From contig NZ_OZ038525.1 in NCBI RefSeq assembly GCF_964036645.1, positions 3,476,001 through 3,540,000 of the forward strand: a stretch of DNA of 64,000 nt, in the 5' to 3' direction. The notes under the pieces were generated by a model. The model was given only the letters and a program-made list of their open reading frames with translations, searched no databases and was not told the origin of the DNA. This DNA comes from Tenacibaculum sp. 190524A02b (GTDB taxonomy: Bacteria; Bacteroidota; Bacteroidia; Flavobacteriales; Flavobacteriaceae). Position numbers and translations under genes: made by a program. Of this stretch, positions 1-7,339 are shown one piece after another; the stretch's first letter is position 1, and the number at the start of each line of letters is the position of its first letter.

Positions 1-534
1 ACTTCAAGAGATATTTTCTTTTTTTCAAACAAATTTTTATAGAAATCAATAGAAAAAAGAGGCACCCTAAAATAAAACGTGTTTAAAAAGCTATAAGGGT
101 TTTTCTTTTTAATCATAATATATAGTTTGGTAGTTGTACGAAATTAATTCATTCAATAAGAACTGGCAAATAATGTTTTTTATCGTGTTTGAGAATTATT
201 GCTGTTAAAATTAAGAACAAAAACATAAAAAACAATGCAAAACACTAAAAAACAACAACTTAACAAACAAAAAACACACTTGACATTTATAAATATCAAG
301 TGTGTTTTTTATAAAACCCAAGACCAAACACTTTGAATACATTGAGTTTATTTATTGTTTTGTTGACGGAAATGAACTGGACAATGTAGTTAGAACTAAT
401 ACCAAAAGTAAAAAAGTTATAACAACATTTTAAGTATCCAGAAGATGAAACTAGATTTTTTGTAAACACAAAATTAGAACTCTAAAAAATTAATTTCAAA
501 AAAGCCTCAGTGGTTATTAAGATATTTAATAGAT
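1..534. other. Intergenic region upstream of the peptide locus
   Basis: AT-rich DNA with no convincing gene on either strand. It contains a strong hairpin at 269-310, described separately. Bases 311-450 read open for about 45 codons on the + strand but have no start and no recognisable product. No clear TAnnTTTG promoter box was found just before the gene starting at 535. Confidence 0.6.
269..310. terminator. Perfect 15-bp hairpin with T tract (terminator)
   Basis: Bases 269-283 pair perfectly with 296-310 around a 12-base loop. The arms begin with six A and end with six T, so it could act as an intrinsic terminator in both directions. It probably ends a transcript entering from outside the window and insulates the peptide locus. 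Confidence 0.7.
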
Positions 535-2916
535 ATGAAAAATATAATAATTAGTACATTTTTATTTTTAGTAAGCAATCTTGTTTTTGGGCAAACTTTT
601 AAAGGTATTATTAAAGACAATAACAACACTCCTATTGCTTTTGCCAATGTAATAGTAAAACAAAATAATCAAATGATTACAGGGACTATTACTGATGAAG
701 AAGGTAAGTTTGAAATTACAGTAACAAAAAAGAAGCCTTTTCAAATAGAAATTAGTTTTATTAACTATGAAAGTTGGCACAAAGAAGTAACAGCTATTAG
801 TAATACTGATTTTGGAGTTATTATCTTAAAAGAAATTAAAAACGAATTAGATGAGGTTATAATCACAGCAAAAAAGCCAACTATAAAAAGAAAAGTAGAT
901 CGATTAGTTTTTAATATTGAAAATAGTATTGTTTCTTCCGGAGGAGATGCTATGGATGTTTTGAAAAAAACACCCGGTGTTCGTGTAGGAGATAATGCAA
1001 TCTCATTAATTGGAAAAAGTTCGGTTAGAATTTTAATTAATGACAGAATTTCACCTTTAACAGGAGAAGACCTTACCAATTACTTACAATCACTTAACTC
1101 AAATGATATTACTAAAATTGAGGTTATTACTAATCCGCCTTCAAAATATGAAGCAGCTGGTAATAGCGGACTTATTAATATAGTTCTTAAAAAAGCAAAA
1201 AAGAATTACTTTGGAGGTAATGTTAGGTCCACGTATAGACAAGCTACATATGCTAGTGCTATTTTAGGAGGAGGAATAACCTACCAAAAAAACAAGCTAT
1301 CATTATTTACTAATATAAATGCAAGTAATGGATCTGTAGAAGTAAATGAAACTAATAAAATATTTTATCCAAATCAAACTTGGGATACAGATTCAAAGGT
1401 TAGGTACTTTACTAAATCTATTGCTGCTAGAGCTGGTATTGATTATGATATTAATGAGAACACCTCATTTGGATTTCAATATCTTGGAGGAACAAGCAAA
1501 CCTGACAATAATGAAATAACAAATACTAACTTAATTAATAACTTAAGAACAATAGATTCTTTATTGTTAACAAAAGCTGGGGTAGATAAGAAAAACTATT
1601 ACCATTCTTTTAATGGTCATTTTAAAGCTGAATTGGACACATTAGGCAAATCTATAAATGTGGATGTTGATTACTTTATTTATGATAATAAGCAAACTAG
1701 AAATAACACCACTGAAACTTTTCAACAAGGAAATTTAGTACAAAATTCAACAAATGTATTTAGAAATACTTCTAATCAGCATATTAAATCATTTACTTCA
1801 GGCATTGACCTTGAATGGCCAAGTAAATTTGCTAATCTTGAATTTGGAGGAAAGGTATCATTCATTAAAAATAATAGTGATGTAAGTGCTTTTAATTTTC
1901 AAAACAACACATTTACAATTAATCCTAACCAATCAAATGTTTTTGAATACCAAGAAAATACACAAGCTATTTACGCCAGTGTTAGCAAGTCATTAAAAAA
2001 ATGGGATTTTAAATTAGGTTTACGTATGGAGTTTACGCAAACTGAAGGAAATTCAATTACGCTTAATCAATTAAATGAAAACAATTATAATAAGTTATTT
2101 CCAACAGCTTATGTTACTTATAATCCAAATGATAGTCACTCTTTATCATTAAATTATGGTAAAAGAATTAACAGACCTAATTATCATGAGTTAAATCCAT
2201 TCAGGTGGTATTCTAATCCATTTTCTTACTCTGAAGGAAACCCATTTTTACAGCCTTCTTTTATAGATAATTTTGAGCTATCACATACTTTTAAAAACAA
2301 CTTAAATACTTCTTTTTATGTTTCATTTACTGAAGATGGAAGTGACCAAATAACTTTAACAGATAGCAACACCAATATACAAGCTACTGTTAGAAGAAAT
2401 TTTTTAACACAAAATGTACTTGGAATATACCAATCTTATACACTAAAAAAAGTAAAATGGTTAGAGTCTTATTTACAATATGATGTAAATTATTCAAAAA
2501 TAAAATCAAACCTTCCAAATACTATTCAAGAGCAAGATGGTTTTAACTTTTATGGAGCCATAGACAACTCATTCTATTTTAACAATAGTAAAACTTTTCT
2601 AGGAGAATTTAATTTTTGGTATTCAAGTCCAAGTGTTAGCGGGGTTGATAGAATTGGGCAAAGTTATGCTGCTGATATGGGGTTAAAATGGCTTTTTTTA
2701 GATAAAAAACTACAAGTAAACTTTGTGTTAACGGATATTTTTAAAACTAATAGAAGTGTTATTAAAAGTATAGTAAACGGTATAAAACAAGAATACAACA
2801 ACTACTATGATAATAGACAATTAAGGGTTTCACTTACTTACAAGTTTGGTAATAGTAAGCTTAGAAGTAAAAGAAAAAGCTTTAGTAATGAAGAAGAAAG
2901 AAGTAGAGCTAATTAA
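535..2916 (+). CDS. Outer-membrane beta-barrel protein, TonB-receptor-like (CarboxypepD_reg + barrel)
   Basis: 793 residues. A Sec signal peptide (residues 1-19, ending VFGQ) is followed by a CarboxypepD_reg-like beta-sandwich (about 20-105). A plug-like segment comes next (about 135-215, with TPGVRV and IEVITNPPSKYEAAG), then a long barrel rich in alternating aromatic strands. This layout fits the 'outer membrane beta-barrel protein family' group related to TonB-dependent receptors. It lies 12 bases before the first precursor peptide gene, on the same strand, so it is probably the first gene of the peptide operon. Whether it exports, imports or senses the peptide is not shown by the sequence. 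Confidence 0.8.
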   Translation: MKNIIISTFLFLVSNLVFGQTFKGIIKDNNNTPIAFANVIVKQNNQMITGTITDEEGKFEITVTKKKPFQIEISFINYESWHKEVTAISNTDFGVIILKEIKNELDEVIITAKKPTIKRKVDRLVFNIENSIVSSGGDAMDVLKKTPGVRVGDNAISLIGKSSVRILINDRISPLTGEDLTNYLQSLNSNDITKIEVITNPPSKYEAAGNSGLINIVLKKAKKNYFGGNVRSTYRQATYASAILGGGITYQKNKLSLFTNINASNGSVEVNETNKIFYPNQTWDTDSKVRYFTKSIAARAGIDYDINENTSFGFQYLGGTSKPDNNEITNTNLINNLRTIDSLLLTKAGVDKKNYYHSFNGHFKAELDTLGKSINVDVDYFIYDNKQTRNNTTETFQQGNLVQNSTNVFRNTSNQHIKSFTSGIDLEWPSKFANLEFGGKVSFIKNNSDVSAFNFQNNTFTINPNQSNVFEYQENTQAIYASVSKSLKKWDFKLGLRMEFTQTEGNSITLNQLNENNYNKLFPTAYVTYNPNDSHSLSLNYGKRINRPNYHELNPFRWYSNPFSYSEGNPFLQPSFIDNFELSHTFKNNLNTSFYVSFTEDGSDQITLTDSNTNIQATVRRNFLTQNVLGIYQSYTLKKVKWLESYLQYDVNYSKIKSNLPNTIQEQDGFNFYGAIDNSFYFNNSKTFLGEFNFWYSSPSVSGVDRIGQSYAADMGLKWLFLDKKLQVNFVLTDIFKTNRSVIKSIVNGIKQEYNNYYDNRQLRVSLTYKFGNSKLRSKRKSFSNEEERSRAN

Positions 2917-2928
2917 AAATTAAATACA

Positions 2929-3129
2929 ATGAAATTATCAAAATTAACATCATTCGAAATCTTAAACGAAAAAACTATTAACCTTATCAATGGAGGAAAA
3001 ACACAACGTCCTTCAAAAAAAGGAGACAGTCATAGATGTGCAGATGTAAGAGATTGCTGCGTAATAAAAAAGAATGCAGACAAATTACAGAAAGTCCATT
3101 CTCACGCTCATACGCATACGCATCATTAA
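2929..3129 (+). CDS. Graspetide-type precursor 1, His-rich tail
   Basis: 66 residues. The leader MKLSKLTSFEILNEKTINL ends in NGG at residues 21-23, the double-glycine signal cut by C39-peptidase exporters. The 43-residue core is unlike the tandem family downstream. It has three cysteines (RCADVRDCC), many lysines, and ends in HSHAHTHTHH, six His in ten residues. The leader matches the later precursors, which supports membership of the same system. A metal-binding role for the tail is only an inference. Confidence 0.8.
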   Translation: MKLSKLTSFEILNEKTINLINGGKTQRPSKKGDSHRCADVRDCCVIKKNADKLQKVHSHAHTHTHH

Positions 3130-3243
3130 AACACCAATCTTAATCAACTAACACAAACAATAAAATAACGCTTGCAAGCAAGTCCGTAAATAACCAATGA
3201 CTTTAAACTTTAGGTTTAATTAACCAATTAAAATTTAAATAAA

Positions 3244-3411
3244 ATGAAATTATCAAATTTATCACAATTCGAAACTTTAAACAATGAAACTGTAGAAACT
3301 ATCACTGGCGGTGCAGCGGATAGAGATTCTAGACGTAATGATAGCGAAACAAAAGACTGTAAAAAAGGGGACGTTTTTAAGTCAAAATCTGGAGTTGCAG
3401 GACAAGCTTAA
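3244..3411 (+). CDS. Graspetide-type precursor 2 (tandem family)
   Basis: 55 residues, too short for many gene callers. Leader MKLSNLSQFETLNNETVETI then TGG (cut expected after residue 23). The core contains RDSRRNDSETKDCKKGDVF and ends GVAGQA. Acidic (D/E) and S/T/K residues alternate, as graspetide cores need for side-chain ester or amide links. First of eight tandem copies spaced about 172-198 bases apart. Confidence 0.88.
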   Translation: MKLSNLSQFETLNNETVETITGGAADRDSRRNDSETKDCKKGDVFKSKSGVAGQA

Positions 3412-3437
3412 TTAATAACCAATTAAAATTAAATAAA

Positions 3438-3602
3438 ATGAAATTATCAAATTTAAAAGCATTCGAAACTTTAAACAATGAAACAATTGAAACTATCACT
3501 GGTGGTGGTGTAGCTGGAAGAGATTCTAGACGTAATGATAGTGAAACTAAAGATTGTAAGAAAAACGACAAGTTTAATGCAATAGCTGACGTACAAGCTT
3601 AA
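3438..3602 (+). CDS. Graspetide-type precursor 3 (tandem family)
   Basis: 54 residues. Leader MKLSNLKAFETLNNETIETI then TGGG. The core holds GRDSRRNDSETKDCKKNDKF and ends DVQA. It differs from its neighbour mainly in the tail after DCKK, where the others vary too. It follows precursor 2 after a 26-base spacer (ACCAATTAAAATTAAATAAA type) that recurs between most copies. Confidence 0.88.
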   Translation: MKLSNLKAFETLNNETIETITGGGVAGRDSRRNDSETKDCKKNDKFNAIADVQA

Positions 3603-3629
3603 TAAGTAACCAATTAAAATTTAAACAAA

Positions 3630-3800
3630 ATGAAATTATCAAATTTAAAAGCAATAGAAAAATTAAGTAACGAAACTGTTCAAACTATCACTGGAGGTGG
3701 AGTACCAGGAAGAGATGGTGACTCTAGACGTAATGATTCTACTTCTCATGACTGTAAGAAAAACGATGAGTTTAAATCTGGAGCTCCAGGACAAGCGTAA
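3630..3800 (+). CDS. Graspetide-type precursor 4 (tandem family)
   Basis: 56 residues. Leader MKLSNLKAIEKLSNETVQTI then TGGG. The core starts VPGRDGDSRRNDS, with a two-residue GD insertion that precursor 9 shares, then TSHDCKKNDEF and the common tail GAPGQA. The insertion suggests 4 and 9 come from one subtype. Confidence 0.88.
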   Translation: MKLSNLKAIEKLSNETVQTITGGGVPGRDGDSRRNDSTSHDCKKNDEFKSGAPGQA

Positions 3801-3827
3801 TTAATAACCAATTAAAATTAAATAAAA

Positions 3828-3989
3828 ATGAAATTATCAAATTTATCACAATTCGAAACTTTAAATAACGAAACTGTTGAAACTATCAATGGTGGAGCAG
3901 CTGGAAGAGATTCAAGAAGAAACGATTCTACTTCTCATGACTGTAAGAAAAATGACGAATTTCAATCAGTAGCTGCAGGACAAGCTTAA
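3828..3989 (+). CDS. Graspetide-type precursor 5 (tandem family)
   Basis: 53 residues. Leader MKLSNLSQFETLNNETVETI, then NGG rather than TGG. The core is GRDSRRNDSTSHDCKKNDEF with tail AAGQA. The core middle matches precursor 4 and the leader matches precursor 2, suggesting shuffling or gene conversion between copies. Confidence 0.88.
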   Translation: MKLSNLSQFETLNNETVETINGGAAGRDSRRNDSTSHDCKKNDEFQSVAAGQA

Positions 3990-4016
3990 TTAGTAATCAA
4001 TTAAAATTAAATAAAA

Positions 4017-4175
4017 ATGAAATTATCAAATTTATCACAATTCGAAACTTTAAATAACGAAACTGTTCAAACTATTACTGGTGGTAGCGCTTTAGATTCT
4101 AGAAGAAATGATTCTAAATCTCATGACTGTAAAAAAGGTGACACTTTTGAATCAGCTTCTATAGCTCAAGCTTAA
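4017..4175 (+). CDS. Graspetide-type precursor 6 (tandem family)
   Basis: 52 residues. Leader MKLSNLSQFETLNNETVQTI then TGG. The core starts SALDSRRNDSKSHDCKKGD, lacking the GR found in most copies, and ends IAQA. It is almost identical to precursor 8, so the two are recent duplicates. Confidence 0.88.
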   Translation: MKLSNLSQFETLNNETVQTITGGSALDSRRNDSKSHDCKKGDTFESASIAQA

Positions 4176-4188
4176 AATTATTTTAAAA

Positions 4189-4344
4189 ATGACGTTAAAA
4201 AAGCTAACATCACTTGAAACTTTAAATAGTGAAACTGTTGAGATTATCACCGGTGGTGCAACAGGAAGAGATTCTAGACGTAATGATTCTACAGGAAAGG
4301 ATTGTAAAAAAAATGATCCTCCAGTAGTAATATTACAAGCATAA
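4189..4344 (+). CDS. Graspetide-type precursor 7 (tandem family, divergent leader)
   Basis: 51 residues. The leader starts MTLKKLTSLETLNSETVEII, the most divergent of the eight, then TGG. The core is GRDSRRNDSTGKDCKKND followed by a hydrophobic tail (PPVVILQA) instead of the usual GQA end. Its spacer from precursor 6 is only 13 bases and lacks the usual ACCAATTAAAA sequence, so this copy was inserted or rearranged separately. Confidence 0.86.
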   Translation: MTLKKLTSLETLNSETVEIITGGATGRDSRRNDSTGKDCKKNDPPVVILQA

Positions 4345-4371
4345 TTAGTAACCAATTAAAATTAAATAAAA

Positions 4372-4530
4372 ATGAAATTATCAAATTTATCACAATTCGA
4401 AACTTTAAATAACGAAGCTGTTCAAACTATTACTGGTGGTAGCGCTTTAGATTCTAGAAGAAATGACTCTAAATCTCATGACTGTAAAAAAGGTGACACT
4501 TTTACATCTGCAGCTGTAGGACAAGCATAA
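4372..4530 (+). CDS. Graspetide-type precursor 8 (tandem family)
   Basis: 52 residues. Leader MKLSNLSQFETLNNEAVQTI then TGG; core SALDSRRNDSKSHDCKKGD with tail TFTSAAVGQA. It differs from precursor 6 at only a few positions, including T to A in the leader and the last ten residues. That marks a recent segmental duplication. Confidence 0.88.
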   Translation: MKLSNLSQFETLNNEAVQTITGGSALDSRRNDSKSHDCKKGDTFTSAAVGQA

Positions 4531-4557
4531 TTAGTAATCAATTAAAATTTAAATAAA

Positions 4558-4707
4558 ATGAAATTATCAAATTTAACACAATTCGAAACTTTAAAAAACG
4601 AAACTGTTCAAACTATTACTGGAAGTGGAGTACCAGGAAGAGATGGTGATTCTAGACGTAATGATAGTAAAACAAAAGATTGTAAAAAAGGAGATAAGTT
4701 TAATTAA
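4558..4707 (+). CDS. Graspetide-type precursor 9 (tandem family, altered GG site)
   Basis: 49 residues, last and shortest tandem copy. Leader MKLSNLTQFETLKNETVQTI ends TGSG instead of TGG, so the C39 cleavage signal is changed. The core is VPGRDGDSRRNDSKTKDCKKGDKFN and stops without the usual GQA tail. It may be processed differently or be starting to decay. Confidence 0.82.
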   Translation: MKLSNLTQFETLKNETVQTITGSGVPGRDGDSRRNDSKTKDCKKGDKFN

Positions 4708-4720
4708 TAGCTTACTTAAA

Positions 4721-4831
4721 AATAGCTTGATTGAAATAAAATTGTTCGAAAAATTTAATAACTAAATTATTGAAGTGACTTTGGGTAGAAGAGCAGCTAT
4801 AAAGAAGCTGACTCAACATACCATTTCATAA
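4721..4831 (+). pseudogene. Remnant of a precursor peptide gene
   Basis: In the frame starting at 4721 the codons read NSLIEIKLFEKFNN, then a stop (4763-4765), then IIEVTLGRRA. This aligns with the leader pattern ...FExLNNETIExITGG. The initiator Met and the GG are lost and a stop interrupts the leader. It sits exactly where the next tandem copy would be expected, so it reads as a dead fifteenth precursor. Confidence 0.6.
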
Positions 4832-4977
4832 AATTTAAGTTTATCGAACAAGCAAATTCAAAAAACTTATCATTTAAAATTAATTAGGGGGCAGTATCCT
4901 CTGACAAAAGAACTGTCCTCTTAATTATAAGAATAAAATCAAAGGTAAAATTAATAAAAATAAAAACCAAATAAATT

Positions 4978-5136
4978 ATGAAACTTAAATCATTAAAACA
5001 TATAGACACTTTAAATAAAGAAGAATTAGTATTTGTTAATGGAGGTACTTCACTAGTACATTCTAAAAAAAATGATACTAGACAAGATAGTGATAGATCT
5101 GACGGGCAAGGATGTATTCCTCCTTTTAACCAATAA
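4978..5136 (+). CDS. Graspetide-type precursor 10 (divergent core)
   Basis: 52 residues. Leader MKLKSLKHIDTLNKEELVFV then NGG, of a second leader type (EELxFVNGG) shared with precursors 11 and 13. The core contains HSKKNDTRQDSDRSDGQGC and ends IPPFNQ. It is rich in D, S, T and K, fitting side-chain crosslinking, but lacks DCKK. Confidence 0.85.
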   Translation: MKLKSLKHIDTLNKEELVFVNGGTSLVHSKKNDTRQDSDRSDGQGCIPPFNQ

Positions 5137-5140
5137 AAGC

Positions 5141-5314
5141 ATGAAACTATCATCTTTAACCACAATTGAAAAAATTAACAAAGAAGAATTAGCATTTGTT
5201 AATGGAGGAACTGGTTTGAAATACAATCATACTAGAGGACACGATACTCTAAGAAACGACTCACAAAAACAAGACGGAGGTGCAAGCGGACAATTCAAAC
5301 ACATAGCTCAATAA
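5141..5314 (+). CDS. Graspetide-type precursor 11 (divergent core)
   Basis: 57 residues from the ATG at 5141. An in-frame ATG at 5072 would add 23 residues, but that region is the end of precursor 10 in another frame and would bury the leader, so 5141 is chosen. Leader MKLSSLTTIEKINKEELAFV then NGG. The core contains RGHDTLRNDSQKQDGG and ends FKHIAQ. It has no cysteine. It starts 4 bases after precursor 10 stops. Confidence 0.85.
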   Translation: MKLSSLTTIEKINKEELAFVNGGTGLKYNHTRGHDTLRNDSQKQDGGASGQFKHIAQ

Positions 5315-5327
5315 ATACAATTAAATT

Positions 5328-5510
5328 ATGAAATTAAAATCTTTAGATTCATTCGAATCACTAAACAAACAGCAATTATCTTTTATAGTAGGAGGCGGAA
5401 TGAGAACAGACTCTGAACTTTGGCAAGACTCTACCAGTCATGATTGTAAAAAAAAGGACGTAGGTGGTAATAGTAAAAAACAAGATACAGCCGCTTTAAT
5501 GGCTTTTTAA
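5328..5510 (+). CDS. Graspetide-type precursor 12 (intermediate core)
   Basis: 60 residues. Leader MKLKSLDSFESLNKQQLSFI then VGGG. The core joins a novel start (MRTDSELWQ) to DSTSHDCKKKD, which closely matches the tandem family, then a GGNSKKQD stretch and a hydrophobic end (AALMAF). It links the two precursor classes. Confidence 0.86.
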   Translation: MKLKSLDSFESLNKQQLSFIVGGGMRTDSELWQDSTSHDCKKKDVGGNSKKQDTAALMAF

Positions 5511-5522
5511 AAACTAAAAATC

Positions 5523-5681
5523 ATGAAATTAACATCCTTAAACCAAATAGAAAAAGTTAATAACGAAGAATTGACCTTTATTAACGGAGGCCAAGTATTT
5601 TATCATTCTTGTAAAAAAAATTGTAAAATAGACGACAACAACCAACCAACTAGACCTGCAAAGAAAAAAAAGGTTAGTTGA
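5523..5681 (+). CDS. Graspetide-type precursor 13 (Lys-rich core)
   Basis: 52 residues. Leader MKLTSLNQIEKVNNEELTFI then NGG. The core begins QVFYHSCKKNCKIDDNN and ends RPAKKKKVS. It has two cysteines and a strongly basic tail, unlike the acidic/Ser-rich tandem family. It starts 12 bases after precursor 12. Confidence 0.82.
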   Translation: MKLTSLNQIEKVNNEELTFINGGQVFYHSCKKNCKIDDNNQPTRPAKKKKVS

Positions 5682-5987
5682 TTTATTTAAACTTTCAATA
5701 CTTAAGACGTTTGTTTTATCACTAAACACAAAAAAGTCTTTAGGATATTTAAATAGTGTACGTAGCTATTATACTTTATTAATACAAGAAAGATGTTTGT
5801 TAGATTACTAGAAGGGATTGTCTAAAAGCAATTAACTACCACTTTAAACTTTTCTCAAGTTCATAATAGCTTTAATACTAAGGCTAATAAACGCAAAGAT
5901 AAGTTTTGTTTAACCATAAACTTAACTTTTAGCAATCTCTTCTTTTTAAAAACAAGAACTAACTATAGGTAATTTAAACTTTAAAAA
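5682..5987. other. Gap within the precursor array
   Basis: 306 bases without a gene. An imperfect inverted repeat lies at 5810-5828 (AGAAGGGATTGTCTAAAAG) and 5926-5943 (reverse complement AGAAGAGATTGCTAAAAG). The arms enclose about 100 bases. This could be a small mobile remnant or an RNA structure separating the precursors from the processing genes. Confidence 0.45.
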
Positions 5988-6152
5988 ATGAAAATTAAAT
6001 TAAAACAACTGACAGAAATCTCTACAGAAGAGAGCATATATATTATTGGAGGTCAAGTACAATCAGATAAAAAAAAGAAAGGTAAAAAAAGGAAGTCTAA
6101 AAGAGTATGTAACTCTGATGCTACTGATACTGTTAAAAACGACACATTTTAA
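5988..6152 (+). CDS. Graspetide-type precursor 14 (Lys-rich, next to gwsG)
   Basis: 54 residues. Leader MKIKLKQLTEISTEESIYII then GG at residues 21-22. The core is extremely basic (KKKKGKKRKSKR), then VCNSDATDTVKNDTF, whose D/T/S/K content fits side-chain ligation. It stops 10 bases before gwsG, so it is probably co-transcribed with it. Confidence 0.8.
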   Translation: MKIKLKQLTEISTEESIYIIGGQVQSDKKKKGKKRKSKRVCNSDATDTVKNDTF

Positions 6153-6162
6153 ATTTTAAACT

Positions 6163-7128
6163 ATGATTTTAGTACTTTCATTTGATTACTACGAACAAGG
6201 TACAGATCCAGTAATAGATTGGTTATTGTATCACAAAGCTGACTTTGTAAAAGTTACCATACAAGATTTAATACAAACAAACATCCGTTTTAATATTGAT
6301 ATAAATAAAGGACGAATTTTTGTAGAAGGAAAAGATATTACTGATGAAATTAAGGTAATATGGTATAGAAGATTTGAAGAAGATTTAGTATCTGAACTTC
6401 CAAATAGTGAACATTCAGAACAAGCATTATTTGAGCTTAAGAACGAAGTAGAAGTAACAGTTTCTTATTTAAAAAGAATCTTAGCTGATAAAAAATGGAT
6501 GCCTTATAATGAAGGTATTTCATTAGACAAACCTGAAGTAACTTATTTTGCTGAACAGTTTAACCTTAAAACTCCTAAAAGTATTATAACCAACAATAAA
6601 AAGGATCTTTTAGATTTTCAAGCCAACGTTAAAACAAACTTAATAAGTAAACCAATAAGGCACAGTTCTTATTTTATTGACAACCAGCACACCTATAGTA
6701 TATACACCCAAAAATTTGAAAAACCTGAAATAGAAACTTTACCAGAAAATTTTGTTTTAACATTATTTCAAGAATGTGTTGATTCTGAATTTGAAATAAG
6801 AGTATTCTATTTAGATGGTGAGTTTTACGCTACAGCTATAATAGTTTCTGACAAACCAGATAATGTGGTTGATGTGAAATTAAACTACAACTCCAATAAT
6901 ATTAGCTGGGTACCTTATAAACTACCTGAAAAATATGAACAGTCATTAGATGCTTTTATGAAATCTATAAACCTTAATACAGGTTCGCTAGATATTATGA
7001 AAACTAAAGATAACGAATATGTAATGTTAGAAGTAAATCCTGTTGGTCAATACAGTGCACCAGGGTATCGATGTAATTATAACCTAGAAGAAAAAATCGC
7101 CAATTGGCTTATAAGTTATGACAACTAA
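6163..7128 (+). CDS. gwsG: Grasp-with-spasm ATP-grasp peptide maturase
   Basis: 321 residues, usual size for graspetide ligases. These ATP-grasp enzymes activate Asp/Glu side chains and join them to Ser/Thr or Lys of a bound precursor. Visible features are the N-terminal recognition region (FDYYEQGTDPVIDWL, WYRRFEEDL), the ATP-binding lysine region ISKPI (about 161-165) and EFEIRVFYLDGEFYATA (about 209-224). The Mg/ATP site is GSLDIM (about 274-279) plus MLEVNPVGQY (about 288-297, with E290 and N292). It overlaps the next gene by 11 bases, suggesting translational coupling. Confidence 0.9.
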   Translation: MILVLSFDYYEQGTDPVIDWLLYHKADFVKVTIQDLIQTNIRFNIDINKGRIFVEGKDITDEIKVIWYRRFEEDLVSELPNSEHSEQALFELKNEVEVTVSYLKRILADKKWMPYNEGISLDKPEVTYFAEQFNLKTPKSIITNNKKDLLDFQANVKTNLISKPIRHSSYFIDNQHTYSIYTQKFEKPEIETLPENFVLTLFQECVDSEFEIRVFYLDGEFYATAIIVSDKPDNVVDVKLNYNSNNISWVPYKLPEKYEQSLDAFMKSINLNTGSLDIMKTKDNEYVMLEVNPVGQYSAPGYRCNYNLEEKIANWLISYDN

Positions 7129-7339
7129 ATTAACAAAAACATCTGTTTTTACAGAAGAAGATTTAAAGCACCTTCCATTAACCTATAGAAAAATGGAAGT
7201 TGAAGAAACTAAAAATATTGGTGAACTATATGTAGGAAGTATGTATAGTAGAAGTGATAAGCACTTTAGTAAAAAGTATATGATATTTAATTCTCACAAA
7301 CCTATTTCAAATTTTTTAATCGATGATGAAACAATCTAA
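7118..7339 (+). CDS. Small protein between the two peptide maturase genes (unknown)
   Basis: 73 residues, no recognised family, no signal peptide or membrane segment. It is mostly polar with several aromatic and lysine residues (KYMIFNSHKPISNFL near the end). It overlaps gwsG by 11 bases and gwsS by 17, so its position in a tight operon suggests it is real and linked to the maturation machinery. It might be a small partner or leader-recognition protein, but nothing in the sequence proves this. Confidence 0.6.
   Translation: MTTKLTKTSVFTEEDLKHLPLTYRKMEVEETKNIGELYVGSMYSRSDKHFSKKYMIFNSHKPISNFLIDDETI

Noticed and set aside
311..450. Open codons after the first terminator that might be a gene fragment.
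   Set aside because: No start, an early stop, and no similarity that I could recognise; not supported as a pseudogene.
3244..4707. Regular repeats of about 190 bases could be taken for a CRISPR or satellite array.
   Set aside because: Each unit is an intact reading frame with start, leader, GG site and stop; units are far too long and fully coding.
5072..5140. In-frame upstream ATG for precursor 11.
   Set aside because: It overlaps the coding end of precursor 10 and would hide the conserved MKLxxL leader start at 5141.
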